Shown here in pieces: positions 1-5,620 of a stretch of DNA of 5,642 nt; position 1 is the first letter of the stretch, and each line of letters begins with the position of its first letter. Origin of the DNA: Alphaproteobacteria bacterium (GTDB taxonomy: Bacteria; Pseudomonadota; Alphaproteobacteria; Micavibrionales; UBA2020). Location of the stretch: the NCBI GenBank assembly GCA_020853455.1, contig JADYYV010000268.1, positions 1 to 5,642 of the forward strand, given 5' to 3'. The position numbers and the translations under genes were made by a program. The notes beneath the pieces were generated by a model. It ran no database searches, had not been told where the DNA came from, and saw only the letters and a program-made list of their open reading frames with translations.

Positions 1-1515
1 CGCTTCGCCGCGGATCAGCGCCACCACATCTGCCAGCGCGGCGGGCAGGGGCGCGCCGTTGATGGCGACAAGCCGGTCGCCGGGCGCGATGCCCGCTTTT
101 TCCGCAGGCGAGCCGGGCATGGCGCCCGCCGATAATACGCTGTCGCCGTTTTGCGCAAGGCGCAGGCCAATGCCGCTGAAAACGGGAACGGCGGGCAACT
201 GGCGGAAGATTTGTTCATCGCGCGCGGTTTTCGGCTTGGGGCATGTTTTCTGCAGTTTCTTGCTGCCCCATTTTTTGTCGAGGACGAGCAGGGTGGTGTC
301 GGAATCTGCATCGATGCGCTCGTCGCCCGGTGCAGCGATCACCACCTGCAGGCCGCCCGCGCTCAATCGCAGGCTGCCGTCGCCGAGGAACGGGCCCTGC
401 GCGGGGTTCAGCGGCAGCGGCATCAGCGTGCGCCCGTCGCGCCCGTCGGACTCGTTGACCACCGCATTGTGGCGGTTGCTCAGGAATTCGGGCGGCAGCT
501 TTCCGGCCTGCACCTGCGCCGCGATCAGCGACAGCGCGGATTTGATGCGCGGGTTTTCGGTCGCCTCCGCCCATGCGCGGTAGGTTTGCGCGCCTGTTGC
601 CGCGTCTGGATTATAATGTTGCGCGGGCGCATCTTCCGGCTGGAGTTTCTGTTTCGGCGCGTCTTTTTCGCGCGCGTCGCGGGCGGCGACCTGCGCGGCG
701 TAATCGTTGTCGCAGGCAGCCGCGATTTGCACATCGGCATCGGCGGTGATGGCGACGCGGCGGGTCTGGCCTTCGGCATCGGTTGCGGTCCAGATATACG
801 CGCCGGCTGCGGTATCGAATTTCTTTTTCAATTCTTCGGATATTGGCGCGCCGTCCTTTTGCCAGCCAAGGCAGCGGTCGAGAAGCACGCTGTCGAGCGC
901 GGGGTCGAGGCGCAATTCCATGAAGTCTTCTTCAAGGTCGTTCAGCCCGGGCGCCATCACGCGCACTTCGTTGCGGCGGCCATCGACAAGGTTGAAGATT
1001 TCAAGGCTGGTGAGCCGCGATCCGTCAAGGTGCAGCAGGTTGCTCCAGCCGTTCATGACGTCGCGGCCGCCGTTGCCGTCGATATGCATGCCGCCCGTCG
1101 CGGGCATGCTGCGCGCGGATGCGAAGGTGACGGGTTTCTGGCGGTTCAACTGCGAGTGCAGCGCCGCCGACGCCCTTTCCGCCGCGACGCGGTTGTCGTC
1201 GATCGTGCGTTTCAGCGTGGACACTTCATCGCGCAGCTGCGTGACGGAATCACGCAGGTCCTGCGCCTCGGCGGCCTGCGTCTGTTCCATGACGATGGCT
1301 TTTTGGGCAAGGGCGCGGGCGGCCTGTGCGGTTTCTTCACGCGCCTGTGCGATATCGCGCTTCAGCAAATCGCGGTCGGCCTGCGCGCGGTTCTGCGCGG
1401 TATCCAGGTTTTCGATCGTGCGCGTATTCAGCATCACCGCAACCGCAAGGCAGGCGATGACGAACCAGCACAGCACCGATAAAACGGTGAGCGGATTTTT
1501 GAAATTCGGGGTCAT
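1..1515 (-). CDS. Membrane-anchored coiled-coil protein with a PDZ domain (partial, C-terminus beyond left edge)
   Basis: The reading frame is open for 505 codons from an ATG at 1515 to the window edge, so the stop and C-terminus are missing. Residues about 9-29 form one hydrophobic helix (key residues LTVLSVLCWFVIACLAVAV), read as an N-terminal anchor with the rest probably periplasmic. Residues about 34-126 are rich in Ala, Gln, Glu and Arg with heptad spacing, consistent with a coiled coil. Residues about 128-270 include Cys215 and Cys268, and a charged Pro/Ala/Asp linker lies near 275-305. From residue 447 the pattern is that of a PDZ domain: SGIGL for the carboxylate-binding loop, then PGSPAEKAGI and PGDRLVAINGAPL. 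No protease triad is visible in the part present, so this may be a scaffold, a secretion-type (GspC-like) protein, or a PDZ protein whose enzymatic domain lies outside the window. A GTG at 1530 in the same frame is a less likely start. The exact role is unknown. Confidence 0.85.
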   Translation of the reverse strand, partial: MTPNFKNPLTVLSVLCWFVIACLAVAVMLNTRTIENLDTAQNRAQADRDLLKRDIAQAREETAQAARALAQKAIVMEQTQAAEAQDLRDSVTQLRDEVSTLKRTIDDNRVAAERASAALHSQLNRQKPVTFASARSMPATGGMHIDGNGGRDVMNGWSNLLHLDGSRLTSLEIFNLVDGRRNEVRVMAPGLNDLEEDFMELRLDPALDSVLLDRCLGWQKDGAPISEELKKKFDTAAGAYIWTATDAEGQTRRVAITADADVQIAAACDNDYAAQVAARDAREKDAPKQKLQPEDAPAQHYNPDAATGAQTYRAWAEATENPRIKSALSLIAAQVQAGKLPPEFLSNRHNAVVNESDGRDGRTLMPLPLNPAQGPFLGDGSLRLSAGGLQVVIAAPGDERIDADSDTTLLVLDKKWGSKKLQKTCPKPKTARDEQIFRQLPAVPVFSGIGLRLAQNGDSVLSAGAMPGSPAEKAGIAPGDRLVAINGAPLPAALADVVALIRGEA

Positions 1516-1529
1516 ACAAAAGTATAACA
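1515..1529 (-). promoter_or_regulatory. Candidate extended -10 promoter for a leaderless transcript of the PDZ-protein gene
   Basis: On the minus strand TGTTATACT occupies 1529-1521, matching the extended -10 pattern TGnTATAAT with one substitution in the hexamer. Only five bases (TTTGT) separate it from the ATG at 1515, so transcription would start at or within a base or two of the A of the start codon. No Shine-Dalgarno-like purine run lies before this ATG, which fits a leaderless mRNA. The -35 side is poor, as is common for extended -10 promoters. The element lies in the 64-bp gap after deoC, so the gene may have its own promoter as well as read-through from deoC. Confidence 0.45.
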
Positions 1530-1579
1530 CCCAATGGTTAGAAACCGGTAAAGCGGCTTAACCCAGTCATTTCATGCCG

Positions 1580-2407
1580 TTAATAAACGGGCGGTGCGGC
1601 TGGCGCGGGGCCGGTGTTCTGGCCGAGGGTTTTCAGGATATCGGTCAGAACGCCGCTCGCGCCGATGCGGAATTTATCGACGCTGATCCAGTTTTTGCCC
1701 ATCATGCTTTCGGTGAGCGCGATATATTGCGCGCCGTCGCCGACGGTTTTCACGCCGCCGGAAATCTTCACGCCCGCGTCGAAACCGGTATCGCGTATGC
1801 TTTGCAGCATCGTGGCGGCCGCTTCCAGCGACGCGCCGCCGGTTGCGTGTTTGCCGGTCGATGTTTTCAAAAAATCCGCGCCCGCATCGAGTGCCAGGAC
1901 GGAAGCCGCGTATAAATCTTTGTAGTCGGTGAAAACAGAACTCTCCAGAATGACTTTCAGTTTCACGCCCGCGCCGCATTCCGCGCGGCAGACGCGCAGT
2001 AATTCCGCCGCTTTTTCTGCGTTTCCATTTAAAAACGATTGATGATCCAGCACGATGTCGATTTCATTCGCGCCCGATTTGATTGCGGCGCGCGTGTCGC
2101 TCGCGGTTTTTTCAGGTGTGCCCGCGCCCGACGGAAAGTTGATGACGGTTGCGCGGTTGATGCCTTTTTGCGCGGTCGCGTTGAATGTCTGCGTCAGGAA
2201 CTGCGGATAAACGCAGGTCGCCGCCACATGCCCGAATTTTCCCTGATCCGCTTTTGCGATCAGCGTGTCGATTGCGGCGGGCGTGTCGGTGTCATTTAAA
2301 CTGGTGAGATCGAGGCTGTGCAAAGTGGTCAGCGCGGCGGTTTCGGAAGCGGGTGCCGCTTTTGCTTTTTCGACAAGACCGGCGAGCGTGCCGGGAAAAT
2401 TTTTCAT
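1580..2407 (-). CDS. deoC: Deoxyribose-phosphate aldolase (EC 4.1.2.4)
   Basis: Cytosolic class I aldolase that cleaves 2-deoxy-D-ribose 5-phosphate to acetaldehyde and glyceraldehyde 3-phosphate in deoxynucleoside breakdown. The 275-residue product aligns by eye along its length with the 259-residue E. coli enzyme. Landmarks are LDLTSLNDTDT near residue 33, NFPSG near 90, ANEIDIVL with the catalytic Asp at 117, and FLKTSTGK with the Schiff-base Lys at 186. VKISGGVKT carries the second active-site Lys at 214, and FRIGASG near 246 is the likely phosphate-binding segment. The C-terminus ends in Tyr275, equivalent to the catalytically important C-terminal Tyr259 of E. coli, preceded by a Pro/Ala-rich tail. 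The ATG at 2407 is preferred because AAGGA sits seven bases upstream and the homology begins there; the frame extends to an ATG at 2452 that would add 15 charged residues. The adjacent genes are not nucleoside-catabolism genes, so this is not a classical deo operon. Confidence 0.96.
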   Translation of the reverse strand: MKNFPGTLAGLVEKAKAAPASETAALTTLHSLDLTSLNDTDTPAAIDTLIAKADQGKFGHVAATCVYPQFLTQTFNATAQKGINRATVINFPSGAGTPEKTASDTRAAIKSGANEIDIVLDHQSFLNGNAEKAAELLRVCRAECGAGVKLKVILESSVFTDYKDLYAASVLALDAGADFLKTSTGKHATGGASLEAAATMLQSIRDTGFDAGVKISGGVKTVGDGAQYIALTESMMGKNWISVDKFRIGASGVLTDILKTLGQNTGPAPAAPPVY

Positions 2408-2414
2408 CAAAATG

Positions 2415-2419
2415 TCCTT
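2415..2419 (-). promoter_or_regulatory. Shine-Dalgarno site that decides the deoC start
   Basis: The minus strand reads AAGGA followed by seven bases and then the ATG at 2407. It lies inside the longer open frame that begins at 2452, and is the main reason for choosing the shorter protein. Confidence 0.75.
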
Positions 2420-2475
2420 TTTTCGGGTTTGTGACTTATCCTCGCACAGCAAAGGGTTATGGTCAAACGTGATAT

Positions 2476-2504
2476 AAAATATCTATAAATTACAGTATCT
2501 TAAA
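2476..2504 (-). promoter_or_regulatory. Possible deoC promoter
   Basis: On the minus strand TTTAAG (2504-2499) is followed after 17 bases by TATTTT (2481-2476), a weak match to a housekeeping sigma promoter. The surrounding DNA is AT-rich enough that other pairs are possible, such as TTGAGC at 2514-2509 with TAATTT. A hyphenated palindrome, GATAT-AAA-ATATC at 2471-2483, overlaps the -10 and could be an operator. The exact hexamers are uncertain; the presence of a promoter in this segment is likely from context. Confidence 0.3.
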
Positions 2505-2661
2505 ATATGCTCAAACAATGATTAAGTGCCGCAAAACATCCGCGCGGAAATAGCGAGCAGGATTTTTAACCCGTTGATATATAACGATTCCGGCGGCGGG
2601 AATGGCAAAAACCAGAATCAGCAAGATATTGAAATTGCAGCATATTTTTGACCGGTGCTGT

Positions 2662-2694
2662 GCGCAAAACACGCACAAACCACGCGCAAAAAGC
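2662..2694. repeat. Three tandem copies of an 11-bp repeat
   Basis: The units are GCGCAAAACAC (2662-2672), GCACAAACCAC (2673-2683) and GCGCAAAAAGC (2684-2694), which share GCrCAAA. The 11-bp period is close to one helical turn, so each copy would face the same side of the DNA. A related GCAAAACA occurs at 2531-2538. Possible roles are a multi-site protein-binding array or iterons; nothing else in the window supports an origin. Confidence 0.6.
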
Positions 2695-2717
2695 GCAGAT
2701 AGCGGTATGTCCGAAAA

Positions 2718-2788
2718 TGGCTGGTAGCGGGCGCGACGGGAGTAATTTACCCCACTGTTTTACGCGCGTAAAACAAGCGTGCCAGCCA
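2718..2788. repeat. Wide inverted repeat enclosing smaller inverted repeats
   Basis: TGGCTGGTA at 2718-2726 pairs with TGCCAGCCA at 2780-2788, nine positions with one T-G mismatch. Inside lie GGG-A-GTAA at 2738-2745 facing TTACCCC at 2747-2753, and the perfect palindrome at 2756-2775. Folded as RNA or single-stranded DNA this would be a three-way junction with two inner hairpins. No tRNA T-loop consensus or anticodon arm could be fitted. Confidence 0.45.
2756..2775. promoter_or_regulatory. Perfect 20-bp palindrome, candidate operator or hairpin
   Basis: TGTTTTACGCGCGTAAAACA reads the same on both strands. Symmetry breaks at the next base pair (C2755 against A2776). It lies about 210 bases before the start at 2985 and 350 bases from deoC. 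Perfect dyads of this size commonly bind dimeric repressors or activators, and as RNA it would form an eight-pair stem with a GCGC loop. No U-tract follows, so it does not look like an intrinsic terminator. Confidence 0.55.
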
Positions 2789-2883
2789 CCGGAGCGGAAT
2801 TAGGCAAGCGTCTCTATTATAAAAATCAACTTACGCCGACGCCTTTGATCTAAACTTGAATTCAGACTGATAGAGAATCCGCA

Positions 2884-2912
2884 TTGACCGTACCGGTGAT
2901 TATCTTTATGTA
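2884..2912 (+). promoter_or_regulatory. Possible promoter of the 175-residue membrane protein gene
   Basis: TTGACC (2884-2889) is followed after 17 bases by TATGTA (2907-2912), which runs into TATAAC at 2911-2916. The -35 matches the housekeeping consensus at five of six positions and the -10 is weaker. A start near 2920 would give a leader of about 65 bases carrying the GAGGAG ribosome site. Confidence 0.4.
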
Positions 2913-2984
2913 TAACAAACTTGGCGCGCTCTTACCGGCAGAGCTGTTTTGCCAGCACCAAGATTGTTTTACGAGGAGAAGCCC

Positions 2985-3512
2985 ATGAAAGACACGAACA
3001 GCGCATCTGTTCTTCACAAAGCCGCCGAAGCGCTTGATAACGCGGCAGCGTTGCTGGCTCTCTCTTCGCCTCTTTGGCTGGCAGCCGGCGGTGCTATCGC
3101 AGGGCTGATGCTGGCACCTGTCATTGGTGCCGGTGTTGTTGTCGCAGGTGTGACTGGCGGCCTGGCTGGCTTCGCTGGCGGCGCGCTTAGCTATATTGCG
3201 ATGGGCAGCGAACGCGACACGCGCGTGCCGCAGCCTGCGAACATACTGGTATGGCCTGTTTCAGTACTGGCCGAAAAAACCTATGTCATGGCGCTCGCTC
3301 AGGAAGTGCCGCTCGCCGACAAGAAAAAGTTGAAAGACGCTTTTAACAAGTCTGTCGAATCCTCCCGCGCGGCGCGGCGCTTCGTCAACTCCGGCGCGTT
3401 GTATGCCAATGCCGCTCTTGCCGTGCGCAACCAGCAGATGACAATCGACAGCGTCATCAAAGGGCTGGAGGCAAAGACCTACCCCCTGCAAGCGGGCACC
3501 TACAAGCCGTAA
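2985..3512 (+). CDS. Small glycine-rich hydrophobic protein, family not recognised
   Basis: A 175-residue product. The ATG at 2985 is chosen over an in-frame ATG at 2949 because GAGGAG (2973-2978) sits six bases before it. Residues 1-28 look amphipathic and Ala-rich. Residues about 29-72 form a long hydrophobic, Gly-rich stretch (GGAIAG, GAGVVVAGVTGGLAGFAGGA), long enough for two tightly packed membrane helices and resembling glycine-zipper segments. Residues about 73-175 are soluble in character, with a Lys/Arg-rich helix near 113-133 (KKKLKDAF and SSRAARRF) and a C-terminal tail ending in TYKP. There is no cleavable signal peptide. The gene stands alone, transcribed away from deoC and towards the convergent membrane-protein gene. 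Glycine-zipper segments occur in inner-membrane proteins, outer-membrane lipoproteins and pore-forming peptides, but nothing here picks among these, so no function is proposed. Confidence 0.8.
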   Translation: MKDTNSASVLHKAAEALDNAAALLALSSPLWLAAGGAIAGLMLAPVIGAGVVVAGVTGGLAGFAGGALSYIAMGSERDTRVPQPANILVWPVSVLAEKTYVMALAQEVPLADKKKLKDAFNKSVESSRAARRFVNSGALYANAALAVRNQQMTIDSVIKGLEAKTYPLQAGTYKP

Positions 3513-3534
3513 TCCCGCAGAAAAAACTTCTTTC

Positions 3535-3577
3535 TTGTCCCGGCGGATATGCCGCATCATGTAACGCAGCGGGACAA
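3535..3577. terminator. Inverted repeat between convergent genes, possible two-way terminator
   Basis: TTGTCCCG (3535-3542) and CGGGACAA (3570-3577) form a perfect eight-pair stem. The loop holds a second small stem, GCGG (3543-3546) with CCGC (3552-3555). It begins 23 bases after the stop at 3512 and lies downstream of the gene ending at 3667. The plus direction lacks a close T-run; in the minus direction a run of six T follows eight bases after the stem (TTTTTT at 3526-3521). It is therefore a weak intrinsic-terminator candidate. Confidence 0.35.
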
Positions 3578-3649
3578 CCGGCGGCAACAGGCTCTTTTGC
3601 CATGAAGATGGCGCAGCCCGTAATAATTTCCCATCAAATATAGAGCCTG

Positions 3650-3663
3650 CGGATATATATCCG
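3650..3663. repeat. Perfect 14-bp palindrome just past a stop codon
   Basis: CGGATATATATCCG lies three bases beyond the TGA (3669-3667) of the minus-strand membrane-protein gene. The stem would leave almost no loop and no T-run follows, so it is more likely a protein-binding dyad or chance than a terminator. Confidence 0.35.
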
Positions 3664-3666
3664 GTT

Positions 3667-4755
3667 TCACCCCCGCGCCAGCATCGCAAGGCAGAGCAGG
3701 AACAGGCCGAAGACGATGGTGAGTGACAGTTTCGTCGCCTGTTCCGCATCCGATTTCCACAGCAGGTACATGCCGCCGCCAATCGCCGCCGCGAGGGCGA
3801 AGGCGGCAGCGCCGGACGCCATCACCGCGCCGCTGACGCCCGCCTGCACGCAGGCCAGCACCGCCAGCAACACCGACAGCGCGGCGAACATCGCAAACGT
3901 CACGCGGCCGCGCAGCTGTTCCGGCAGGCGCATCACCAGCCAGTACACGCCGTAATAGGCAAGCGAGGGCAGGGCGAGCAGCGGCAGGATCACCCATTCC
4001 GTGCGGTTGTCGTACCGGATGCCCATCACCAGAAAATCGAGCAGCAGCAGCCCGCCCGTGATCGCGGCGATTTTCAGCGCCATCACGGTCTGCGGCGACG
4101 CGCCCGGCTTCAGCCGCCAGCCCATCAGGTGCATGACCGCTAGCACCGCCGCGCCATGCACGGCCACCAGCAGCAGCGGCACGGCCTGTTCCGCGCCCGA
4201 CTGCAACGCGCCAAGCGCGCGCGAAAACACCTCCGCCATGCGCGCGCCGTTGCCGGTCGCCAGCAGCGACAGGATGACGGAGAAGAAAAAGAAAGCCCAG
4301 AAAACCGCCACGCGCTGGAACGGATGCAGCGCGACGCCGACACGCCGGATGATCAGCCACGCGCCGATGCAGCCGAGCGCCGAGGCGCAAAACAGCACGC
4401 CGCCCAATGCCGACGACAGGAACGGATAAAACCCGCAGACCCATATGGCCGACAGCGCCAGCGACGTGCGCAAAAACGCCGCATGATCGTGCCGCGCCGC
4501 AGGCTCCATCACGCGCAGGAAAAAATACGCCGCCATCGTCATCAGCACGATCAAGCCGGGATAAATCACCGACACCGTGATCGCGCTATGTGCGCTGAAA
4601 TCCAGCAGCGAATATTCCACGGGCGGCGGGTTGTACCGCCCGTAATACGGCTGTTCCACCGGCGCGGGCCTGCGGCTGCGCATCAGCAAAAATTCCGCAA
4701 TGAAGGGGAATGACAACGAAAATAGAAAGAGAGTGCCGAGAAATAATCTCAACAT
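3667..4755 (-). CDS. Polytopic integral membrane protein, about 11 helices, family not recognised
   Basis: A 362-residue, strongly hydrophobic product. Predicted membrane helices by eye, numbered from the ATG, lie at about 2-24, 58-81, 97-116, 118-136, 148-167, 191-211, 227-246, 254-275, 285-306, 309-333 and 343-360. The first loop (25-57) is rich in Pro, Tyr and Arg (RSRRPAPVEQPYYGRYNPPP). Short basic loops such as IIRRVG (near 136-140) and PEQLRGR (near 278-284) suggest cytoplasmic sides. No transporter, permease or glycosyltransferase signature was recognised. The ATG at 4755 has GGTGA five bases upstream; a GTG at 4764 would add three residues but lacks a good ribosome site. GC content is high (about 73% in a sampled 60 bases), like the PDZ-protein gene and unlike its right-hand neighbour. 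It lies 114 bases downstream of that neighbour in the same direction, so co-transcription is possible but not shown. Confidence 0.85.
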   Translation of the reverse strand: MLRLFLGTLFLFSLSFPFIAEFLLMRSRRPAPVEQPYYGRYNPPPVEYSLLDFSAHSAITVSVIYPGLIVLMTMAAYFFLRVMEPAARHDHAAFLRTSLALSAIWVCGFYPFLSSALGGVLFCASALGCIGAWLIIRRVGVALHPFQRVAVFWAFFFFSVILSLLATGNGARMAEVFSRALGALQSGAEQAVPLLLVAVHGAAVLAVMHLMGWRLKPGASPQTVMALKIAAITGGLLLLDFLVMGIRYDNRTEWVILPLLALPSLAYYGVYWLVMRLPEQLRGRVTFAMFAALSVLLAVLACVQAGVSGAVMASGAAAFALAAAIGGGMYLLWKSDAEQATKLSLTIVFGLFLLCLAMLARG

Positions 4756-4838
4756 GTGCTTCACCGTGCCTGTTTTTTATCCGCCCCGTTATCGGAGTCG
4801 GTATTTTTTGTATGTATTTCCCATTGTAACGCTGGCGC

Positions 4839-4872
4839 GGTTAACGGCGGGTTAAGAGAGATTTATCTCTTA
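4839..4872. repeat. GGTTAA direct repeat followed by a short hairpin at the end of the AT-rich gene
   Basis: GGTTAA occurs at 4839-4844 and 4850-4855, eleven bases apart. TAAGAGA (4853-4859) and TCTCTTA (4866-4872) form a seven-pair stem with a six-base loop, overlapping the stop codon (4872-4870) of the minus-strand gene. No T-run follows, so termination is doubtful. The pair of repeats could be a binding site ahead of the membrane-protein gene. Confidence 0.3.
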
Positions 4873-5532
4873 GCTGGCAACTTTGATATCATTGTGGGAT
4901 TTGAACACCCACGCTTTGCCACTGCGACTTAAAACTATATCGCATATTTTTTTTCTAATCGGCGGTATGTCAGGCGGTCCATATTGTATTTCGATATGTA
5001 TCGGGACATCGTTTCCTGTCGCATGAGTAATGCTACCGGAGTAAAATACCGTTTCTCCCATGGATGTTATAAAGCCGCCGCTATTCAACAAGTTTTTCGG
5101 TGAGCTGTTATTTATTTGCAAGTTCGTAACGACGTATTTTAAAGGCTTATTAAAAGAATTTTTGATTAAAAAGTTTACTGAGTGATGAAGCGTATTATTT
5201 GAATCTGTGAATTCCGGATAATCAATCGCCGTTAAATTGAGGGCGTATGCGTATTCTTCCCATGATTTATTAGCTTTTTCTTTGATTTTAACTGCATAAT
5301 TTAAAGTAACAAAAAAAAGAAAAGCTAAGGCAACGACTAATCCAATAATCCATGAAGGAAAACCAAAAATCATACCCTCTATCTTAGAAGGTGAAGCCCA
5401 TCCAATTTCGATGAACTGTTTATAAATCCAATCCGCTTTAGCGATAACGGATGAAACAAATACACCAATTAAAAACAAAGGCAGGCCAAAGGCCTCTTTA
5501 ATCAACGCAAATCTTGTTAAAAAATAATTCAT
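4870..5532 (-). CDS. AT-rich two-helix membrane protein with a beta-rich C-terminal domain, not recognised
   Basis: A 220-residue product starting at the ATG at 5532; no strong Shine-Dalgarno site precedes it (AGATA only). Membrane segments lie at about 13-31 (LIGVFVSSVI) and 58-78 (GFPSWIIGLVVALAFLFFV). The loop between them (32-57) carries Trp and acidic residues. A basic stretch follows (VKIKEKANK, 81-89), suggesting a cytoplasmic tail. Residues about 115-216 alternate short hydrophobic strands and Asn/Gly turns (VNFLIKNSF, LKYVVTNLQI, ETVFYSGSI, VPIHIEIQYG, AWVFKSH), consistent with an immunoglobulin-like or other beta-sandwich fold. Codon use is AT-rich: sampled blocks are about 25-42% GC, against 60-73% in the GC-rich genes to the left. 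This contrast points to acquisition from another source. Proteins of this shape occur as cargo in mobile elements, but no defence or toxin motif is visible and no function is assigned. Confidence 0.8.
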   Translation of the reverse strand: MNYFLTRFALIKEAFGLPLFLIGVFVSSVIAKADWIYKQFIEIGWASPSKIEGMIFGFPSWIIGLVVALAFLFFVTLNYAVKIKEKANKSWEEYAYALNLTAIDYPEFTDSNNTLHHSVNFLIKNSFNKPLKYVVTNLQINNSSPKNLLNSGGFITSMGETVFYSGSITHATGNDVPIHIEIQYGPPDIPPIRKKICDIVLSRSGKAWVFKSHNDIKVAS

Positions 5533-5591
5533 TATCTATTCATGAAATTATTCCGTTTTAAAGTCAATGATGTCTTAAAAATCATAGAAAT

Positions 5592-5620
5592 ATTGTCATT
5601 TATATGGCATGTTCCTTCAA
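5592..5620 (-). promoter_or_regulatory. Possible promoter of the AT-rich two-helix protein gene
   Basis: On the minus strand TTGAAG (5620-5615) is followed after 17 bases by GACAAT (5597-5592), each matching four of six consensus positions. It would start transcription about 50 bases before the ATG at 5532. The whole of 5533-5642 is AT-rich and contains no gene, so chance matches are easy. Confidence 0.25.

Larger units (their letters stand above)
2408..2984. other. Divergent intergenic region, 577 bp, without a supported protein gene
   Basis: Between divergently transcribed deoC and the gene at 2985. Open frames here are very short (for example 11 codons from 2518 and about 25 codons on the minus strand from 2643) and lack convincing ribosome sites. 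About 2460-2520 is very AT-rich (about 25% GC by count) and probably holds the deoC promoter. About 2587-2603 carries a small inverted repeat (ATTCC, seven bases, GGAAT). Positions 2660-2790 hold tandem and inverted repeats listed separately. The last 100 bases contain a promoter-like element for the plus-strand gene. The density of repeats suggests a regulatory region, a structured RNA, or the remnant of a small mobile element. Confidence 0.7.

Noticed and set aside
151..1482. 443-codon open frame on the plus strand
   Set aside because: It is antisense to the PDZ-protein gene, its product is Arg/Ala/Gly-rich with no domain pattern, and long antisense frames are expected in GC-rich coding DNA.
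2408..2452. N-terminal 15-residue extension of DeoC from the ATG at 2452
   Set aside because: The extension is charged and unlike known DeoC N-termini, and a good ribosome site lies immediately before the downstream ATG at 2407.
2587..2603. ATTCC...GGAAT inverted repeat resembling dispersed genome repeats
   Set aside because: Only five pairs with a seven-base loop, and no second copy in the window, so a repeat family cannot be claimed.
2718..2770. Possible minus-strand tRNA 3' end (TGG followed by TAGCGGG)
   Set aside because: The expected T-loop sequence and anticodon arm cannot be fitted, and the dominant pairing is the wider inverted repeat.
3261..3782. 173-codon minus-strand frame spanning the convergent gap
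   Set aside because: It overlaps two better-supported genes, has Cys/Arg-rich low-complexity ends and no credible start context.
3557..4444. 295-codon minus-strand frame overlapping the membrane-protein gene
   Set aside because: Out-of-frame shadow with Arg/Ala/Gly-rich composition; the frame ending at 3667 has clear membrane helices and a ribosome site.
4156..4713. 185-codon plus-strand frame rich in Arg, Gln and His
   Set aside because: Antisense shadow of the membrane-protein gene; its composition reflects the complement of Ala/Leu/Val codons.
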